57,230 nt of DNA from Nostoc sp. CMAA1605 (GTDB lineage: Bacteria; Cyanobacteriota; Cyanobacteriia; Cyanobacteriales; Nostocaceae): positions 1 to 57,230 of the forward strand of contig NZ_PJIZ01000046.1 in NCBI RefSeq assembly GCF_021596505.1. The letters run 5' to 3'. Under the pieces are notes generated by a model. That model did not search any database, had not been told where the DNA came from, and was given only the letters and a program-made list of their open reading frames with translations. Both the position numbers and the translations under genes were made by a program. Below, in pieces: positions 26,367-35,675 of the stretch (its first letter is position 1; each line of letters begins with the position of its first letter).

Positions 26367-26975
26367 TCAGCCATCGCTCAATGCTTTACCTAATTGCTGT
26401 TCCAAATCTTGAATCCGAGCCTGAAGAGGTGCGATCATGGCTTCTACTTCTGCAACGCCGTAGCGGATAGGAATATGCTGTGGACAGTTCTCACTCACTG
26501 CTTCAATGTGAAAGAGAATCACACGTTCAATTTCTGCTTTGTAATTAGGGACACGAACCTGCTCAATTAAAGCTGAATCTCCTTCGATATATTCAGCTTT
26601 TCCCCACACTTTGATTCGTTGGCGGTGACGATAATCCATCAAAAACATAAATGCTTTGGCTTCTCCCGAAAGATTACCGACGGTAATGTACTGCACATTT
26701 CCCGAAAAGTCAGCAAATCCTAGAGTTTTTTCATCCAGTACCTTGAGAAAACCTGGTGTACCGCCGCGAAACTGGATATAAGGATAGCCATTAGAACTGA
26801 CTGTTCCCAAATAAAATCCATCTAAACGAGCGATAAATTCAGCAATTTGTGGCGTAATAGTGTCGCCGGCAGGGCCATTAGCAATATAGCGTTCATAGGT
26901 TTGCCGTGAACCCCGTTCTGATTGTGCAGCCTGAACTTCAGGAGTAAAGGCAATTTCTCCAAATTTGCGTGGCAT
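26367..26975 (-). CDS. Pyridoxamine 5-phosphate oxidase-like flavoprotein
   Basis: A 202-residue split-barrel protein of the pyridoxamine phosphate oxidase-like superfamily, which usually binds FMN or F420. Starting at the ATG at 26975 (MPRKFGEIAFTPEV), it has FIARLDGFYLGTVSSNGYPYIQ, RGGTPGFLKVLDEKTLGFAD and DYRHRQRIKVWGKAEYIE, with an extra C-terminal coiled segment (QARIQDLEQQLGK). The longer frame upstream runs through the operator and is not used. This subgroup is unlikely to make pyridoxal phosphate and more likely handles oxidised or electrophilic small molecules (inference). It is divergent from a TetR gene. Confidence 0.85.
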   Translation of the reverse strand: MPRKFGEIAFTPEVQAAQSERGSRQTYERYIANGPAGDTITPQIAEFIARLDGFYLGTVSSNGYPYIQFRGGTPGFLKVLDEKTLGFADFSGNVQYITVGNLSGEAKAFMFLMDYRHRQRIKVWGKAEYIEGDSALIEQVRVPNYKAEIERVILFHIEAVSENCPQHIPIRYGVAEVEAMIAPLQARIQDLEQQLGKALSDG

Positions 26976-26986
26976 AGATTTTTTTG

Positions 26987-27029
26987 TACCGTTCGTTCGG
27001 TATATTGATACTGTATCGAACGTTCGGTA
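26987..27029. promoter_or_regulatory. Tandem TetR operators between divergent genes
   Basis: TACCGTTCGTTCGGTA (26987-27002) has palindromic outer arms TACCG/CGGTA; TATCGAACGTTCGGTA (27014-27029) has a perfect 10-bp core CGAACGTTCG. Centres are 27 bp apart. They lie 12 bp before the flavoprotein start and 44 bp before the TetR start, so one repressor can close both promoters. The motif matches the usual TetR operator style. Confidence 0.8.
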
Positions 27030-27072
27030 CAATGTCAACAGATACAAGCAATAATGTTTCAATTGTCAACAA

Positions 27073-27624
27073 ATGCCCAAACAGACTTATATTCCCTATC
27101 TCTTGCAACTGTTTCGGCAGTATGGCTACGACGGTGCAACGTTGTCTAAAATTTCCGAAGCGACTGGGTTAGGTAAGGCTAGCCTGTATCATCACTTTCC
27201 TGGTGGTAAGGATGAGATGGTCGAGACGGTGTTGGATTATTTGGAACAATGGTTAGGGGAAAATATTTTGCCAGCGTTGCGTTCTGATGGTGATGCGGAA
27301 ACAAGATTGCGGCGGATGTGCGATCGCCTCAGTGAACTCTATCAACAGGGAGAACAACCTTGCTTATTTGCGATTTTGCTGCTAGGTTCAGCCCGTGATG
27401 TTTTTCACACCAAAGTAGAAAGATTATTTCGCACTTGGATAGATGCGATCGCTAGCGTATTAATAGCAGACGGGATGGACGAAGAACAGGCTAAACATCG
27501 GGGGGAAGATGTGGCGATCGCCATTCAAGGTTCACTAATTCTCTCCCAAGGATTGCACAATCCATCACCTTTTCAGCGTGTAATCCAACAACTACCCAGG
27601 AGCATTTGTCACAATTCGCAATAA
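27073..27624 (+). CDS. TetR-family regulator of the PNPOx/DUF1348 unit
   Basis: TetR repressor, 183 aa. The helix-turn-helix covers about residues 22-45 with LSKISEATGLGKASLYHHFP followed by GGKDEM. The C-terminal domain has PCLFAILLLGSARDVFH and GSLILSQGL, a pattern seen in the LmrA/YxaF-like groups that sense small aromatic or electrophilic compounds. The strong operators directly upstream suggest autorepression and control of the divergent PNPOx-like and DUF1348 genes. Confidence 0.9.
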   Translation: MPKQTYIPYLLQLFRQYGYDGATLSKISEATGLGKASLYHHFPGGKDEMVETVLDYLEQWLGENILPALRSDGDAETRLRRMCDRLSELYQQGEQPCLFAILLLGSARDVFHTKVERLFRTWIDAIASVLIADGMDEEQAKHRGEDVAIAIQGSLILSQGLHNPSPFQRVIQQLPRSICHNSQ

Positions 27625-27699
27625 TTGCTGATGTAAAAATATATACTAGTAAAATAATCTGAAAATAGATAATTTATTGTCTATGAATGGTGTGTTCCT

Positions 27700-27996
27700 A
27701 TGAAATTGAATCATTTATTCAGATTAGCAGCCATTACTGTTTTAACAGCATTTAGCTTTGTGTCTACAATCAATACAGCCTTAGCAGACTATTTAAGTAG
27801 TGAAGGGATGGGAGGTAAATATCGTTATGAACTATGGCAGAGTGATAATAATACTTATTATTTAAAAATTTGGTTACAAGATGCGTCATCAGGTAGTATA
27901 TCATACACAACTACTAGTCAATTTTCCTCAAGTAGAGACGCATTAATTTATTTTGATTGCAATTACGCTCAAAGAGATTTACCGGAATGTTCTTGA
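27700..27996 (+). CDS. Small secreted hypothetical protein
   Basis: A 98-residue precursor with a clear Sec signal peptide: basic MKLNHLFR, a hydrophobic core to about residue 27 and a cleavage site near TALA-DY. The mature part of about 70 residues is rich in Tyr, Ser and Asp (RYELWQSDNNTYYLKIWLQD) and has two cysteines (FDCNYAQ and the penultimate PECS) that could form a disulfide. No family is recognised. It has its own intrinsic terminator just after the stop. Confidence 0.7.
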   Translation: MKLNHLFRLAAITVLTAFSFVSTINTALADYLSSEGMGGKYRYELWQSDNNTYYLKIWLQDASSGSISYTTTSQFSSSRDALIYFDCNYAQRDLPECS

Positions 27997-28010
27997 ACCA
28001 GTGAAATAGA

Positions 28011-28045
28011 AATCACCGAATTATCGAAAAATTCGGTGATTTTTT
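28011..28045 (+). terminator. Intrinsic terminator
   Basis: AATCACCGAAT (28011-28021) and ATTCGGTGATT (28031-28041) form a strong stem, followed by a run of T to 28045. It lies 15 bp after the secreted-protein stop codon. Confidence 0.9.
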
Positions 28046-28112
28046 GCGGAATATTTCCTGTTCGTGCCTGTAATCTTGTTTCAAGATTCTGGAACAGCCA
28101 AAAAATCTAGAC

Positions 28113-28146
28113 TTTTAATCCAAAATCCAAAATCCAAAATCCAAAA
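28113..28146. repeat. Tandem heptamer repeat (CCAAAAT)
   Basis: About four to five copies of CCAAAAT lie between the terminator region and the end of the FAD oxidoreductase gene on the other strand. Confidence 0.8.
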
Positions 28147-28155
28147 TTGTCACAG

Positions 28156-30258
28156 CTACCGCCAATCTTCCCAATTTTGATTAAAAATGGAAGTATCAGG
28201 GAAAGCAGTAGGGTTGCCATTCTTTTCTAATAGACGTTTGAGGGCTTGCAGTTGCGGTTCTGGTTTTGGTAAATCATCTACTAATTCGTAAGGTGCGACG
28301 TTATTTTTGAGGGCGAAAGCGGTGACAGTTCCCGCCGCCGCACCAGCAGACCATTCAAAGGAATGCACCCGATAAGCCGCCGCCGCAATGTGACTAGTAG
28401 CAATACTTTTACCACCGACAATTAAATTGTCCACTTTTTGAGGAATCATCGCTCTCAGCGCAATTTGGAAGGGATAAGCCTGTCCGCCACCGCGTCTTTC
28501 TCCAGCGCGTTCTGTGTTACCTGCGGCTTCTGGGGGGCTTTTTGTCATGCAAGGATGAAAGTCAATGGCGTAGTGACCAATACCCACCGCATCAGGGAAA
28601 ATAGTAGAACGAGTCCGCCGCACAACTTGATCTGGCTTAATTTGACCAGAAATTACTGATGTTGCCTCCAAACCAGCCAAAGCGGCTTTGAGTTGGCGAT
28701 ACATACTCGCTGGCAGGGTTTTGCGGTAATATTCATCGTTGTAGTTGCGGCGAGAAATATCAATCTCCCAAATTGTAAAACCTCCTGGTTGTCCCCAACT
28801 GGGACGGCCGATAATGCGTCTTCCTTCCCGCATATAAGGATATTTCGATAAACCATGTACTGTCCCCATCGGCGAATCTAAACCAGATAAAAAGCGGTTA
28901 TTGGTTTGTTGCTTTTTCACACCCTTGCCTAATTGGGAATCGGTTGTGCCGGCGACTAGCCAATAATAGTAAGATAAAGCGTGTTCTTCGGCTTTGCGGA
29001 AAGTCTCTGTTCTGAGTCCACCCATCCAACCGCCGGGTTTTAACTGTCCTGTGGCTTGTAACTGTTGACGAGTGTAGACTAAGTTATCCTTAGCCGTTCC
29101 AGGGCGGTAGTCATTACCCCAAGTCCAGTTTTGCATGGATATATCTCCTGGGGTGGGAGCAGTAAAGTTAACGCCTCTAAAACTGGTTGGTTGTCCTTGG
29201 TTGGGACTCCAGATGCGACGATAGGTAAATACTAGGTCAAAACTAGCTAACCGTTCCAACTCATAGCTAAAGTAAGGAGAGTATTGCAGATAAAAAGGCG
29301 GCATTTTTTGCGGTTGAGGTTCCTTTGTCGCCTCCATTGCAAAGGTGTAGGTAAAGCCTTGGGTGCAGTAGGGGTCATTACTGGTGCTAGAAGATGAAGG
29401 TTCTAGGAAGGAACGTCCATCTATACCAAGTCTGTAGGGGACATCCGCCAAAGCAATAATTTCTCCGGTTTCGCTAGTGTCTACCACATACCAGGGAATT
29501 TTGCTTTTACTTTGTTTAGGAACGAAGCGAATAATAGTTTTAGTAAAGCGAGACGAATTGTTATAGCGATACGCGTCTTCTATGGTTTGTGATAGGGGAA
29601 AAGTGTTGAGGGGTGGCGCGCCTGTAGCTGGCTGATGTTGAATAGCGATCGCGCCAGTAATTAACTGTCCACCTGTATTAGTATTATTCTTAGAGATTGT
29701 CAGTTCTTTAATTACTGTATTGGGAAACCATTCCAACTTCCCTTTACCCCGTTTTTCCGCATCCTTGAGCATTTGCACCAGAATGGTATGTGCATCACGG
29801 GGGAGAAAACAGGAATCACTCACCCAACAGTCTCCAGGGTTGAGTTTACCGTATTTTTTTTGGATGCGGTTGCGTAATTCTAAATAACCACGAGAATAGA
29901 ACTGACGACTGCGTTGAGTAGGTCGTTCATCTAATGCAGATGTTCCCTGTGAAGAAATTTGTCCTCCTAACCAGTCAGTGATTTCCGTTAAGCAAACCCT
30001 TTTCCCGGCTAACAAACCCTCATAAGCTGTAGCTACACCAGAAAGTCCACCACCTACTACTAAAATCTCACAATTAATAGTCTTATCTGGGTTTCTCGGT
30101 GGGGCGGCGATGATAGCGGAATGCGGTAAGAGGTAGCCAGAGATTAAGGTCAGACTCATCATTGAGGCTACTTTTTGTCTACGCTTCATGGTTTGAGAAC
30201 TATTACTATTTCTACTAGTCAGCCAACTTGTAGACGTTACCATTCCGAGAATGTTCAT
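28156..30258 (-). CDS. Secreted FAD-dependent oxidoreductase
   Basis: A 700-residue flavoprotein with the FAD-binding pattern VVGGGLSGVATAYE near residue 67, then TEITDWLGGQISSQG, and a second FAD contact near the C terminus (LIVGGKSIATSHIAAAAYRVH). This fits the FAD_oxidored (Pfam PF12831) type. The N terminus has MKRRQKVASMM then a hydrophobic core and APP, so it is probably exported; the true start may be the internal ATG at 30189 or the one at 30243 rather than 30258. The substrate is unknown. Tandem A-rich repeats lie just upstream (30272-30315). No operon partner is seen. Confidence 0.85.
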   Translation of the reverse strand: MNILGMVTSTSWLTSRNSNSSQTMKRRQKVASMMSLTLISGYLLPHSAIIAAPPRNPDKTINCEILVVGGGLSGVATAYEGLLAGKRVCLTEITDWLGGQISSQGTSALDERPTQRSRQFYSRGYLELRNRIQKKYGKLNPGDCWVSDSCFLPRDAHTILVQMLKDAEKRGKGKLEWFPNTVIKELTISKNNTNTGGQLITGAIAIQHQPATGAPPLNTFPLSQTIEDAYRYNNSSRFTKTIIRFVPKQSKSKIPWYVVDTSETGEIIALADVPYRLGIDGRSFLEPSSSSTSNDPYCTQGFTYTFAMEATKEPQPQKMPPFYLQYSPYFSYELERLASFDLVFTYRRIWSPNQGQPTSFRGVNFTAPTPGDISMQNWTWGNDYRPGTAKDNLVYTRQQLQATGQLKPGGWMGGLRTETFRKAEEHALSYYYWLVAGTTDSQLGKGVKKQQTNNRFLSGLDSPMGTVHGLSKYPYMREGRRIIGRPSWGQPGGFTIWEIDISRRNYNDEYYRKTLPASMYRQLKAALAGLEATSVISGQIKPDQVVRRTRSTIFPDAVGIGHYAIDFHPCMTKSPPEAAGNTERAGERRGGGQAYPFQIALRAMIPQKVDNLIVGGKSIATSHIAAAAYRVHSFEWSAGAAAGTVTAFALKNNVAPYELVDDLPKPEPQLQALKRLLEKNGNPTAFPDTSIFNQNWEDWR

Positions 30259-30439
30259 GGCAAGGATTGGGGACTGGTAAAGGCAAAAGGTAAAAGGTAA
30301 GAGGTAAAAGTAAAAAGATAGGAAAAGATGCTTTTGCCTTTTCTGAGGTTTGTGACGAGAAAAATTGATGAGAACAGATTGACTTAAATTATTTTTGATA
30401 GATTATATTTTTAAACTTACCTGAAAATAAGCGGCTTAT

Positions 30440-30489
30440 TCTACCCCATTCCCTATTCCCCATGCCCTATTCCCCATTCCCCATTCCCT
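30440..30489. repeat. Tandem CCCCATTC-type repeats before a start codon
   Basis: Units of CCCTATT, CCCCATT and CCCCATG run right up to the ATG at 30494 and replace a ribosome site. A second run of GGTAAAA units lies at about 30278-30315. Confidence 0.8.
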
Positions 30490-30493
30490 TGTT

Positions 30494-31243
30494 ATGAGTC
30501 TTTTTTGTTTAGTTCACGGTGCATTCCAAGGTAGTTGGTGTTGGGATTTACTAATTCCCCACTTAGAAGCACAGGGTCACAAAACAGTAGCAATGGATTT
30601 ACCAATTGAAAATGCCTCTGCTACTTTGTCCCAATTTGCAGATACAGTAATTCAAGCACTGCCAAAAACTGATGATGATATTGTCCTAGTTGGTCACTCA
30701 ATGGCTGGGACTATAATTCCTTTGGTTGCAGAAGCGGTGCAAGTGCGTCAACTAGTGTTTGTGGCTACGCTGATTCCGTCTCCTGGTGTCAGTACATTCG
30801 ACCAATTTGCTCATAATTTTGATGCTGATACGCTCAAATCATTAAATTACCAGCCAAAAAACCCTAGTCAACTAGAAAAATTTCATTCTGAACCGAATAT
30901 GTATGAACCTGCGTCGCTAGGTAGAGATTTTACTGACGAAGCAGTATTAATGGATTTGTTCTTCCATGATTGTCAACCGGATGTAGCACAGTGGGCTATC
31001 TCTAAAAGTCGTTCGCAACAATCTATGGCTTATATTTATGAAACGAATCCTCTCAAAGCTTTGCCTTTAGTTGAGCGTAAATATATTGTTTGTACCAAAG
31101 ATAGAATATTATCTCCGGTATGGTCGCGCTACGCTGCACGCCAGCGTTTAGGGATTGACGCTATTGAGCTAGATTCTGGACATTGCCCACATTTATCTTG
31201 TCCTGAGCTTTTGGCTTCAATATTAACTGGAGAAAGGAACTAG
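30494..31243 (+). CDS. Alpha/beta hydrolase
   Basis: Soluble esterase-like enzyme of 249 aa. The oxyanion region LVHGAFQGSWCW, the nucleophile elbow GHSMAG, the acid in CTKDRILS and the histidine in DSGHCPHLS give a complete catalytic triad. The pattern resembles the plant hydroxynitrile lyase/methyl esterase and bacterial EstC-like group. The substrate is unknown. The gene start directly follows tandem repeats without a clear ribosome site. Confidence 0.9.
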   Translation: MSLFCLVHGAFQGSWCWDLLIPHLEAQGHKTVAMDLPIENASATLSQFADTVIQALPKTDDDIVLVGHSMAGTIIPLVAEAVQVRQLVFVATLIPSPGVSTFDQFAHNFDADTLKSLNYQPKNPSQLEKFHSEPNMYEPASLGRDFTDEAVLMDLFFHDCQPDVAQWAISKSRSQQSMAYIYETNPLKALPLVERKYIVCTKDRILSPVWSRYAARQRLGIDAIELDSGHCPHLSCPELLASILTGERN

Positions 31244-31433
31244 GGAACAGGAAACAGAAAGACAATGTTAAGCTGTTACACCCATAAGTTGCATAGTCTT
31301 AAACTAAAACTGCGATCGCTATCAATCCTAGCAGTCCACCCGACTATAGAACATCACCCCACCAACGTGAATAACTCATTTCTGTTATAGATTAGGAGAT
31401 AAGCACGCCGCAAAATACTGACAACACATCAGG

Positions 31434-33638
31434 ATGGTTGTGATGAAGAGCCAGAACCAATTGATATTATCCTTATTTGTGAAAAGCGTCCTAGTCTTTT
31501 CTCCCTTGCTGTTGTCGGCTGAAATCAGCAATGGACAACCTACACCATCCATCTATTCTCAGCAGAGTCTCACCCAAAATCAAACATTAGCCCAAGTCCC
31601 AACACAAAAGCGGGTGTTAGAGTCTGAACTGAGTCGGACAACTATCTTGCTGAATATTTGTTTAGTGATTTTGAGTTTATTTCCAGTAGTAATTATTGCT
31701 TTATTTTGGCTACTGCGACGGGTGGCTATCCGTGAAATTGTGGATAGAGCTATGTCGCATTTAGAAGGTGTAGAAAAACTGGAAGGACAATTAACTTTAG
31801 TCAAGCAAGATGCAGAAAATCTCATCCAAGAAGCTAAAGGAATTACCCGCGCTTTAGAAAGGGAAGCTGAGAACCTACAGCAAAAAATTAAAACAGAGCA
31901 AGATAATTTATCTTTTGTAACATCAGAAATCTTACAAGCTAAGGTTGATAACTTAGCTAAAATTGCCACAGAAGTCGCAACTTTTCAAGAAAAAATTGAG
32001 CATTTATTGTCTGAGTCTGTAAGTCAATTAACTCACTTAGAATTAGAAGCCCAACAAAAGAAAGATATAACGCTAGTAAATATAGAAAATAATGAAACAG
32101 AGTTTGTTAATCACCTGACTGAGTTAAAACAAAATACAGCTAGTCAGCAAAACCAGATTTTAACAGATTTAGAAACATCAAAGTTAGAATTTAATGCTCA
32201 ACTAGGCAATTTATATACTGATACTCAGGCACAGCAAACTAATATCATTACGATTTTAAATACTTTACAGTCAGAATTTGGTGTGCAGCTATCTGCATTA
32301 CAAGCAGATGTACAGCAACACAAAGATATCAAAATAGAAAATCTCCAAACAATAGTTAGTGAATTTCAAACTCAAGTATTAGGATTAACAACAGATACCC
32401 AAAGACACAAAGATAGTTTTTGGGAGAATTTAAATAATATACAAGCAGAGTTTACACAGCAGTTAGCTAATTCTCAGTCAGCAGTTAATGGTAGAAAAGA
32501 GAAAGTTTTACAAAATATTCAAGAGTTAGAGAATTTATTAAAAGAACAAATATCAGCATCACAGTCACAAATTCATCAGGAATTAAGAAAGCTACAATCA
32601 GAGTTTGCATCTAAGTTAGCTGAACTGCAAACAGATGCTCAAAACCGCCAAGGACAGATTATCGAAGACTTAGAAAAATCAGGTTCAGAATTTGTTTCAC
32701 AGTTTTCTGAGTTGCAATTTAATGCTCAACAACAGAAATTATTAATTTTAGAAAAACTAGAAAAACTGGAGACAGAATTTGTAGCACAATTATCTGAGTT
32801 ACAATTAGATGCTCAACAGCGTAAGAATATAATTTTACAAGAATTAGCTGAAGCTAAACCCGCAGTCATTAACATACAAGAACCATCACCAGAACCTCAA
32901 CCGCCACGGGAAAATAATAAACCAAAATTGACATTTGATGATCATATAGCGCAGGGAGATAACTTATTTGCACAAAAACAATATGAAGAGGCGATCGCAG
33001 CTTACGAGCAAGCGGTAAAACTCAACCCTGATGATGCTATACTCTGGTTTAAATGTGGGCTGACCTTCGCTAGATTACGACGCTATAAACAAGCGATCGC
33101 TTCCTACAACCGCGCCATTAAAATTCAACCAGATTACCATCAAGCAATGTGCGATCGTGGTGTAGCTTTTGGTTATTTACAGCGACATCAAGAAGCCTTT
33201 AAATCATTTGATCAAGCCACGCAAATTAAACCAGAAGATGCTACAGCTTGGCTAAATCGCGGTTTAGCATTAATCGAGTTAGAACAATATGAAGACGCAA
33301 TCAAATCCTTTGAAGAAGCTTTAAAACTTCAACCAGAATCTCCCAAAATTTGGGATAAACGCGGTTACACTCTTGTCAGATTAGGTAAGGATGAAGAAGC
33401 AATCAATTCTTTTGATAAGGCACTAGCAATTAAACCAGATTATGCCAGTGCTTTCTATAATAAAGCTGCCTGTTATGCACTACAAAGACAAGCAAATTTA
33501 GCTATAGAAAATCTACAACAAGCAATTAATCTCAATCCCAGATATCAAGAAGACGCTGCCAATGATATCGATTTTGATGATATTGCAGATAATGAAGAGT
33601 TTCAAAAACTGATTAGAGTAACTGAGAATCGGGAATGA
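31434..33638 (+). CDS. Membrane-anchored coiled-coil protein with TPR domain
   Basis: A 734-residue protein in four parts. Residues 1-35 look like a signal peptide. A membrane helix lies at about 70-93 (LLNICLVILSLFPVVIIALFWLL). Residues about 105-478 are a long coiled coil; within it, from residue 223, eight full and one short copies of a 29-residue repeat open with EF-x2-QL-x2-LQ. Residues about 505-720 hold about six TPR units (EEAIAAYEQAVKLNPDDA and similar). The topology suggests a long rod that presents a TPR binding platform. The function is unknown; a scaffold role is inference. The start may be the second ATG at 31443. Confidence 0.82.
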   Translation: MVVMKSQNQLILSLFVKSVLVFSPLLLSAEISNGQPTPSIYSQQSLTQNQTLAQVPTQKRVLESELSRTTILLNICLVILSLFPVVIIALFWLLRRVAIREIVDRAMSHLEGVEKLEGQLTLVKQDAENLIQEAKGITRALEREAENLQQKIKTEQDNLSFVTSEILQAKVDNLAKIATEVATFQEKIEHLLSESVSQLTHLELEAQQKKDITLVNIENNETEFVNHLTELKQNTASQQNQILTDLETSKLEFNAQLGNLYTDTQAQQTNIITILNTLQSEFGVQLSALQADVQQHKDIKIENLQTIVSEFQTQVLGLTTDTQRHKDSFWENLNNIQAEFTQQLANSQSAVNGRKEKVLQNIQELENLLKEQISASQSQIHQELRKLQSEFASKLAELQTDAQNRQGQIIEDLEKSGSEFVSQFSELQFNAQQQKLLILEKLEKLETEFVAQLSELQLDAQQRKNIILQELAEAKPAVINIQEPSPEPQPPRENNKPKLTFDDHIAQGDNLFAQKQYEEAIAAYEQAVKLNPDDAILWFKCGLTFARLRRYKQAIASYNRAIKIQPDYHQAMCDRGVAFGYLQRHQEAFKSFDQATQIKPEDATAWLNRGLALIELEQYEDAIKSFEEALKLQPESPKIWDKRGYTLVRLGKDEEAINSFDKALAIKPDYASAFYNKAACYALQRQANLAIENLQQAINLNPRYQEDAANDIDFDDIADNEEFQKLIRVTENRE

Positions 33639-33639
33639 G

Positions 33640-33716
33640 AGACAAGGTAGACAAGGTAGACAAGGGAGATTTTTCTTCAATGCCCTATGCCCCATGCCCC
33701 ATGCCCAATTCCCTTG
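33640..33716. repeat. Two tandem repeat families
   Basis: GTAGACAAG nonamers (about 33642-33667), the same unit as at 19.1 kb, are followed by ATGCCCC/ATGCCCT heptamers (33680-33709). They fill the gap between convergent genes. Confidence 0.85.
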
Positions 33717-33718
33717 AA

Positions 33719-35035
33719 TTATTTAATCCTTTCCACGTCTTCTACTGCTTTAGGAACACCTTCTGTTAAAACTTCATGTCCTGTGGGTGTGACTAACACA
33801 TCATCTTCAATGCGAATTCCAATACCTACCCATCGTGGATCTGTTTGTGGTTGGTCTTCGGCGAGTTTTGTGTCTGGTACTATATAAATCCCTGGTTCTA
33901 CTGTCAAAACTTGCCCAGGTTGCAAAATCTGCGGTTTGTCTTCACCATGTTGGTAAACACCCACATCATGCACATCTAAACCAAGCCAGTGGCTGGTACG
34001 GTGCATATAGTATGGTTTGTATTTCTCTTCCTCAATGAGTTTATCCACTTCACCCTTGAGAATACCTAGTTCCACCAATCCTTCCGTTAAAACACGGACG
34101 GCAGCATCATGAACTGAGCTAAAAGTATTACCTGGTTGGACTTGGGCGATCGCTTGTTTTTGGGCTGCTAAAACTATCTCATATAATGCCTTCTGCTCTG
34201 GTGTAAATTTACCACCTACTGGAAATGTTCTGGTGATATCAGAGTTGTAATAACCATAAGCACAACCTGCATCAATCAGTAACAGGTCATTTTCTTGCAT
34301 CTGACGATTATTTTCAATGTAATGTAAGACACAGGCATTAACACCAGAAGCCACAATGGAAGGATAAGCAGGCCCCATCCCACCCCGCAGGCGAAATATG
34401 CGTTCTATCTCTGCTTGAATTTCATATTCATAACGCCCAGGTTTAGCGATCGCCATTGCTTGATTATGTGCTTCAATAGCGATGGCTGCTGCTTGACGCA
34501 TCATCTCTAATTCTGCTTCGCTTTTGATTAATCTCATGCTATGCAGAATTGTACCAGTGTCTTCAATAGCAGTTGGCCCTGTTCCCCGTCGCGGATAAGT
34601 CCGCAGCAAATTTTGGTAATGATTGAGGATTTTATCGTTAAAGTGGCGATCGCGTCCCAAATGATAATAAATGCGATCGGCTTTTTCTAAATATTGGGTT
34701 AATTTCTCATCTAGTTCGGTGATGGGGTAAGCTTCATCCGCACCATATAGTTCTTTGGCTGCTTCCACACCACAACGATAACCAGTCCAAACCTCTTTTT
34801 CTCTCTCCTTGGGTTGCACAAACAACACAAAACGATGTTCTTGATGATGAGGTGCTAACACTGCTACCGCCTCTGGTTCATTAAACCCAGTTAAGTAAAA
34901 AAAATCACTATCTTGACGGTAATTGTATTCGACATCGTTGTGCATAACTGCCATTGGCGCACTACGGAAAATAGCTGTACCATTACCAATTTTGCTCATT
35001 AACTGCTCACGACGCTGCCGATATTCTAATTGCAT
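33719..35035 (-). CDS. pepP: Xaa-Pro aminopeptidase (aminopeptidase P)
   Basis: Cytosolic metallopeptidase of 438 aa that removes an N-terminal residue preceding proline. The N-terminal creatinase-like domain includes YLTGFNEPEAVAVL. The C-terminal pita-bread domain has all five Mn-binding residues: Asp 255 (LIDAGCAY), Asp 266 (NSDITRT), His 349 (RTSHWLGLDVHD), Glu 380 (TVEPGIYI) and Glu 410 (IRIEDDVLV). The length is typical. It is monocistronic. The symbol is assigned from the complete motif set. Confidence 0.95.
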   Translation of the reverse strand: MQLEYRQRREQLMSKIGNGTAIFRSAPMAVMHNDVEYNYRQDSDFFYLTGFNEPEAVAVLAPHHQEHRFVLFVQPKEREKEVWTGYRCGVEAAKELYGADEAYPITELDEKLTQYLEKADRIYYHLGRDRHFNDKILNHYQNLLRTYPRRGTGPTAIEDTGTILHSMRLIKSEAELEMMRQAAAIAIEAHNQAMAIAKPGRYEYEIQAEIERIFRLRGGMGPAYPSIVASGVNACVLHYIENNRQMQENDLLLIDAGCAYGYYNSDITRTFPVGGKFTPEQKALYEIVLAAQKQAIAQVQPGNTFSSVHDAAVRVLTEGLVELGILKGEVDKLIEEEKYKPYYMHRTSHWLGLDVHDVGVYQHGEDKPQILQPGQVLTVEPGIYIVPDTKLAEDQPQTDPRWVGIGIRIEDDVLVTPTGHEVLTEGVPKAVEDVERIK

Positions 35036-35675
35036 AGGTGAAATCTATTTGCGATTTATAGTATATTATTACACTTTTAACAACTACGGTTAATAGTTGC
35101 TAGTTGAAGTTATTCTAACTAATCTTGACTTTACCTTCAGTGCCTTTGTCAAAACTCAGGTAGACATTTTACTCATACTCCCACTTTCAAAATAATTTAT
35201 TTCTCGAATTCTTGAAGCAGTTGGGATTTTTAACAATATCAACTATCACTTTTTGAGCAATTTATCAAATAAAGATTTTCTGTTTGTCATAAACATTTTA
35301 TTTTAAAAGATAGAGTAATGAACAAACATTTATCAATATTGTGTTGATTTTATCAAGCATTCCTAACATCATTATTTGATAATTAGTAACCCGATACATT
35401 TTCAATATCTTTTCTGTTATAAGAATATACATAATTCATTTATTTTATTGGCAAAGCATGACATCAAAGGGGATTTAGCATCATTTCTGTTCAAATAAAA
35501 CCATTCATCAAATAGAAAAGTTATGTATTAATAGCTATGTCTTTAAACGATGATTTTTATAAAATACAAATGTTATTTACAATTAAAAATTTTCTCAGAA
35601 AATGTTATTTGGCAACAGAATTGTCTCTGGCTTAGGAGTTAAAACTTGAATAGCAAACAGTCATAAAAACATACT
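35036..35675. other. AT-rich 640-bp intergenic region
   Basis: Very AT-rich, no gene, no repeat family and no convincing hairpin seen. It should hold divergent promoters for pepP and the FG-GAP gene. Confidence 0.5.
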
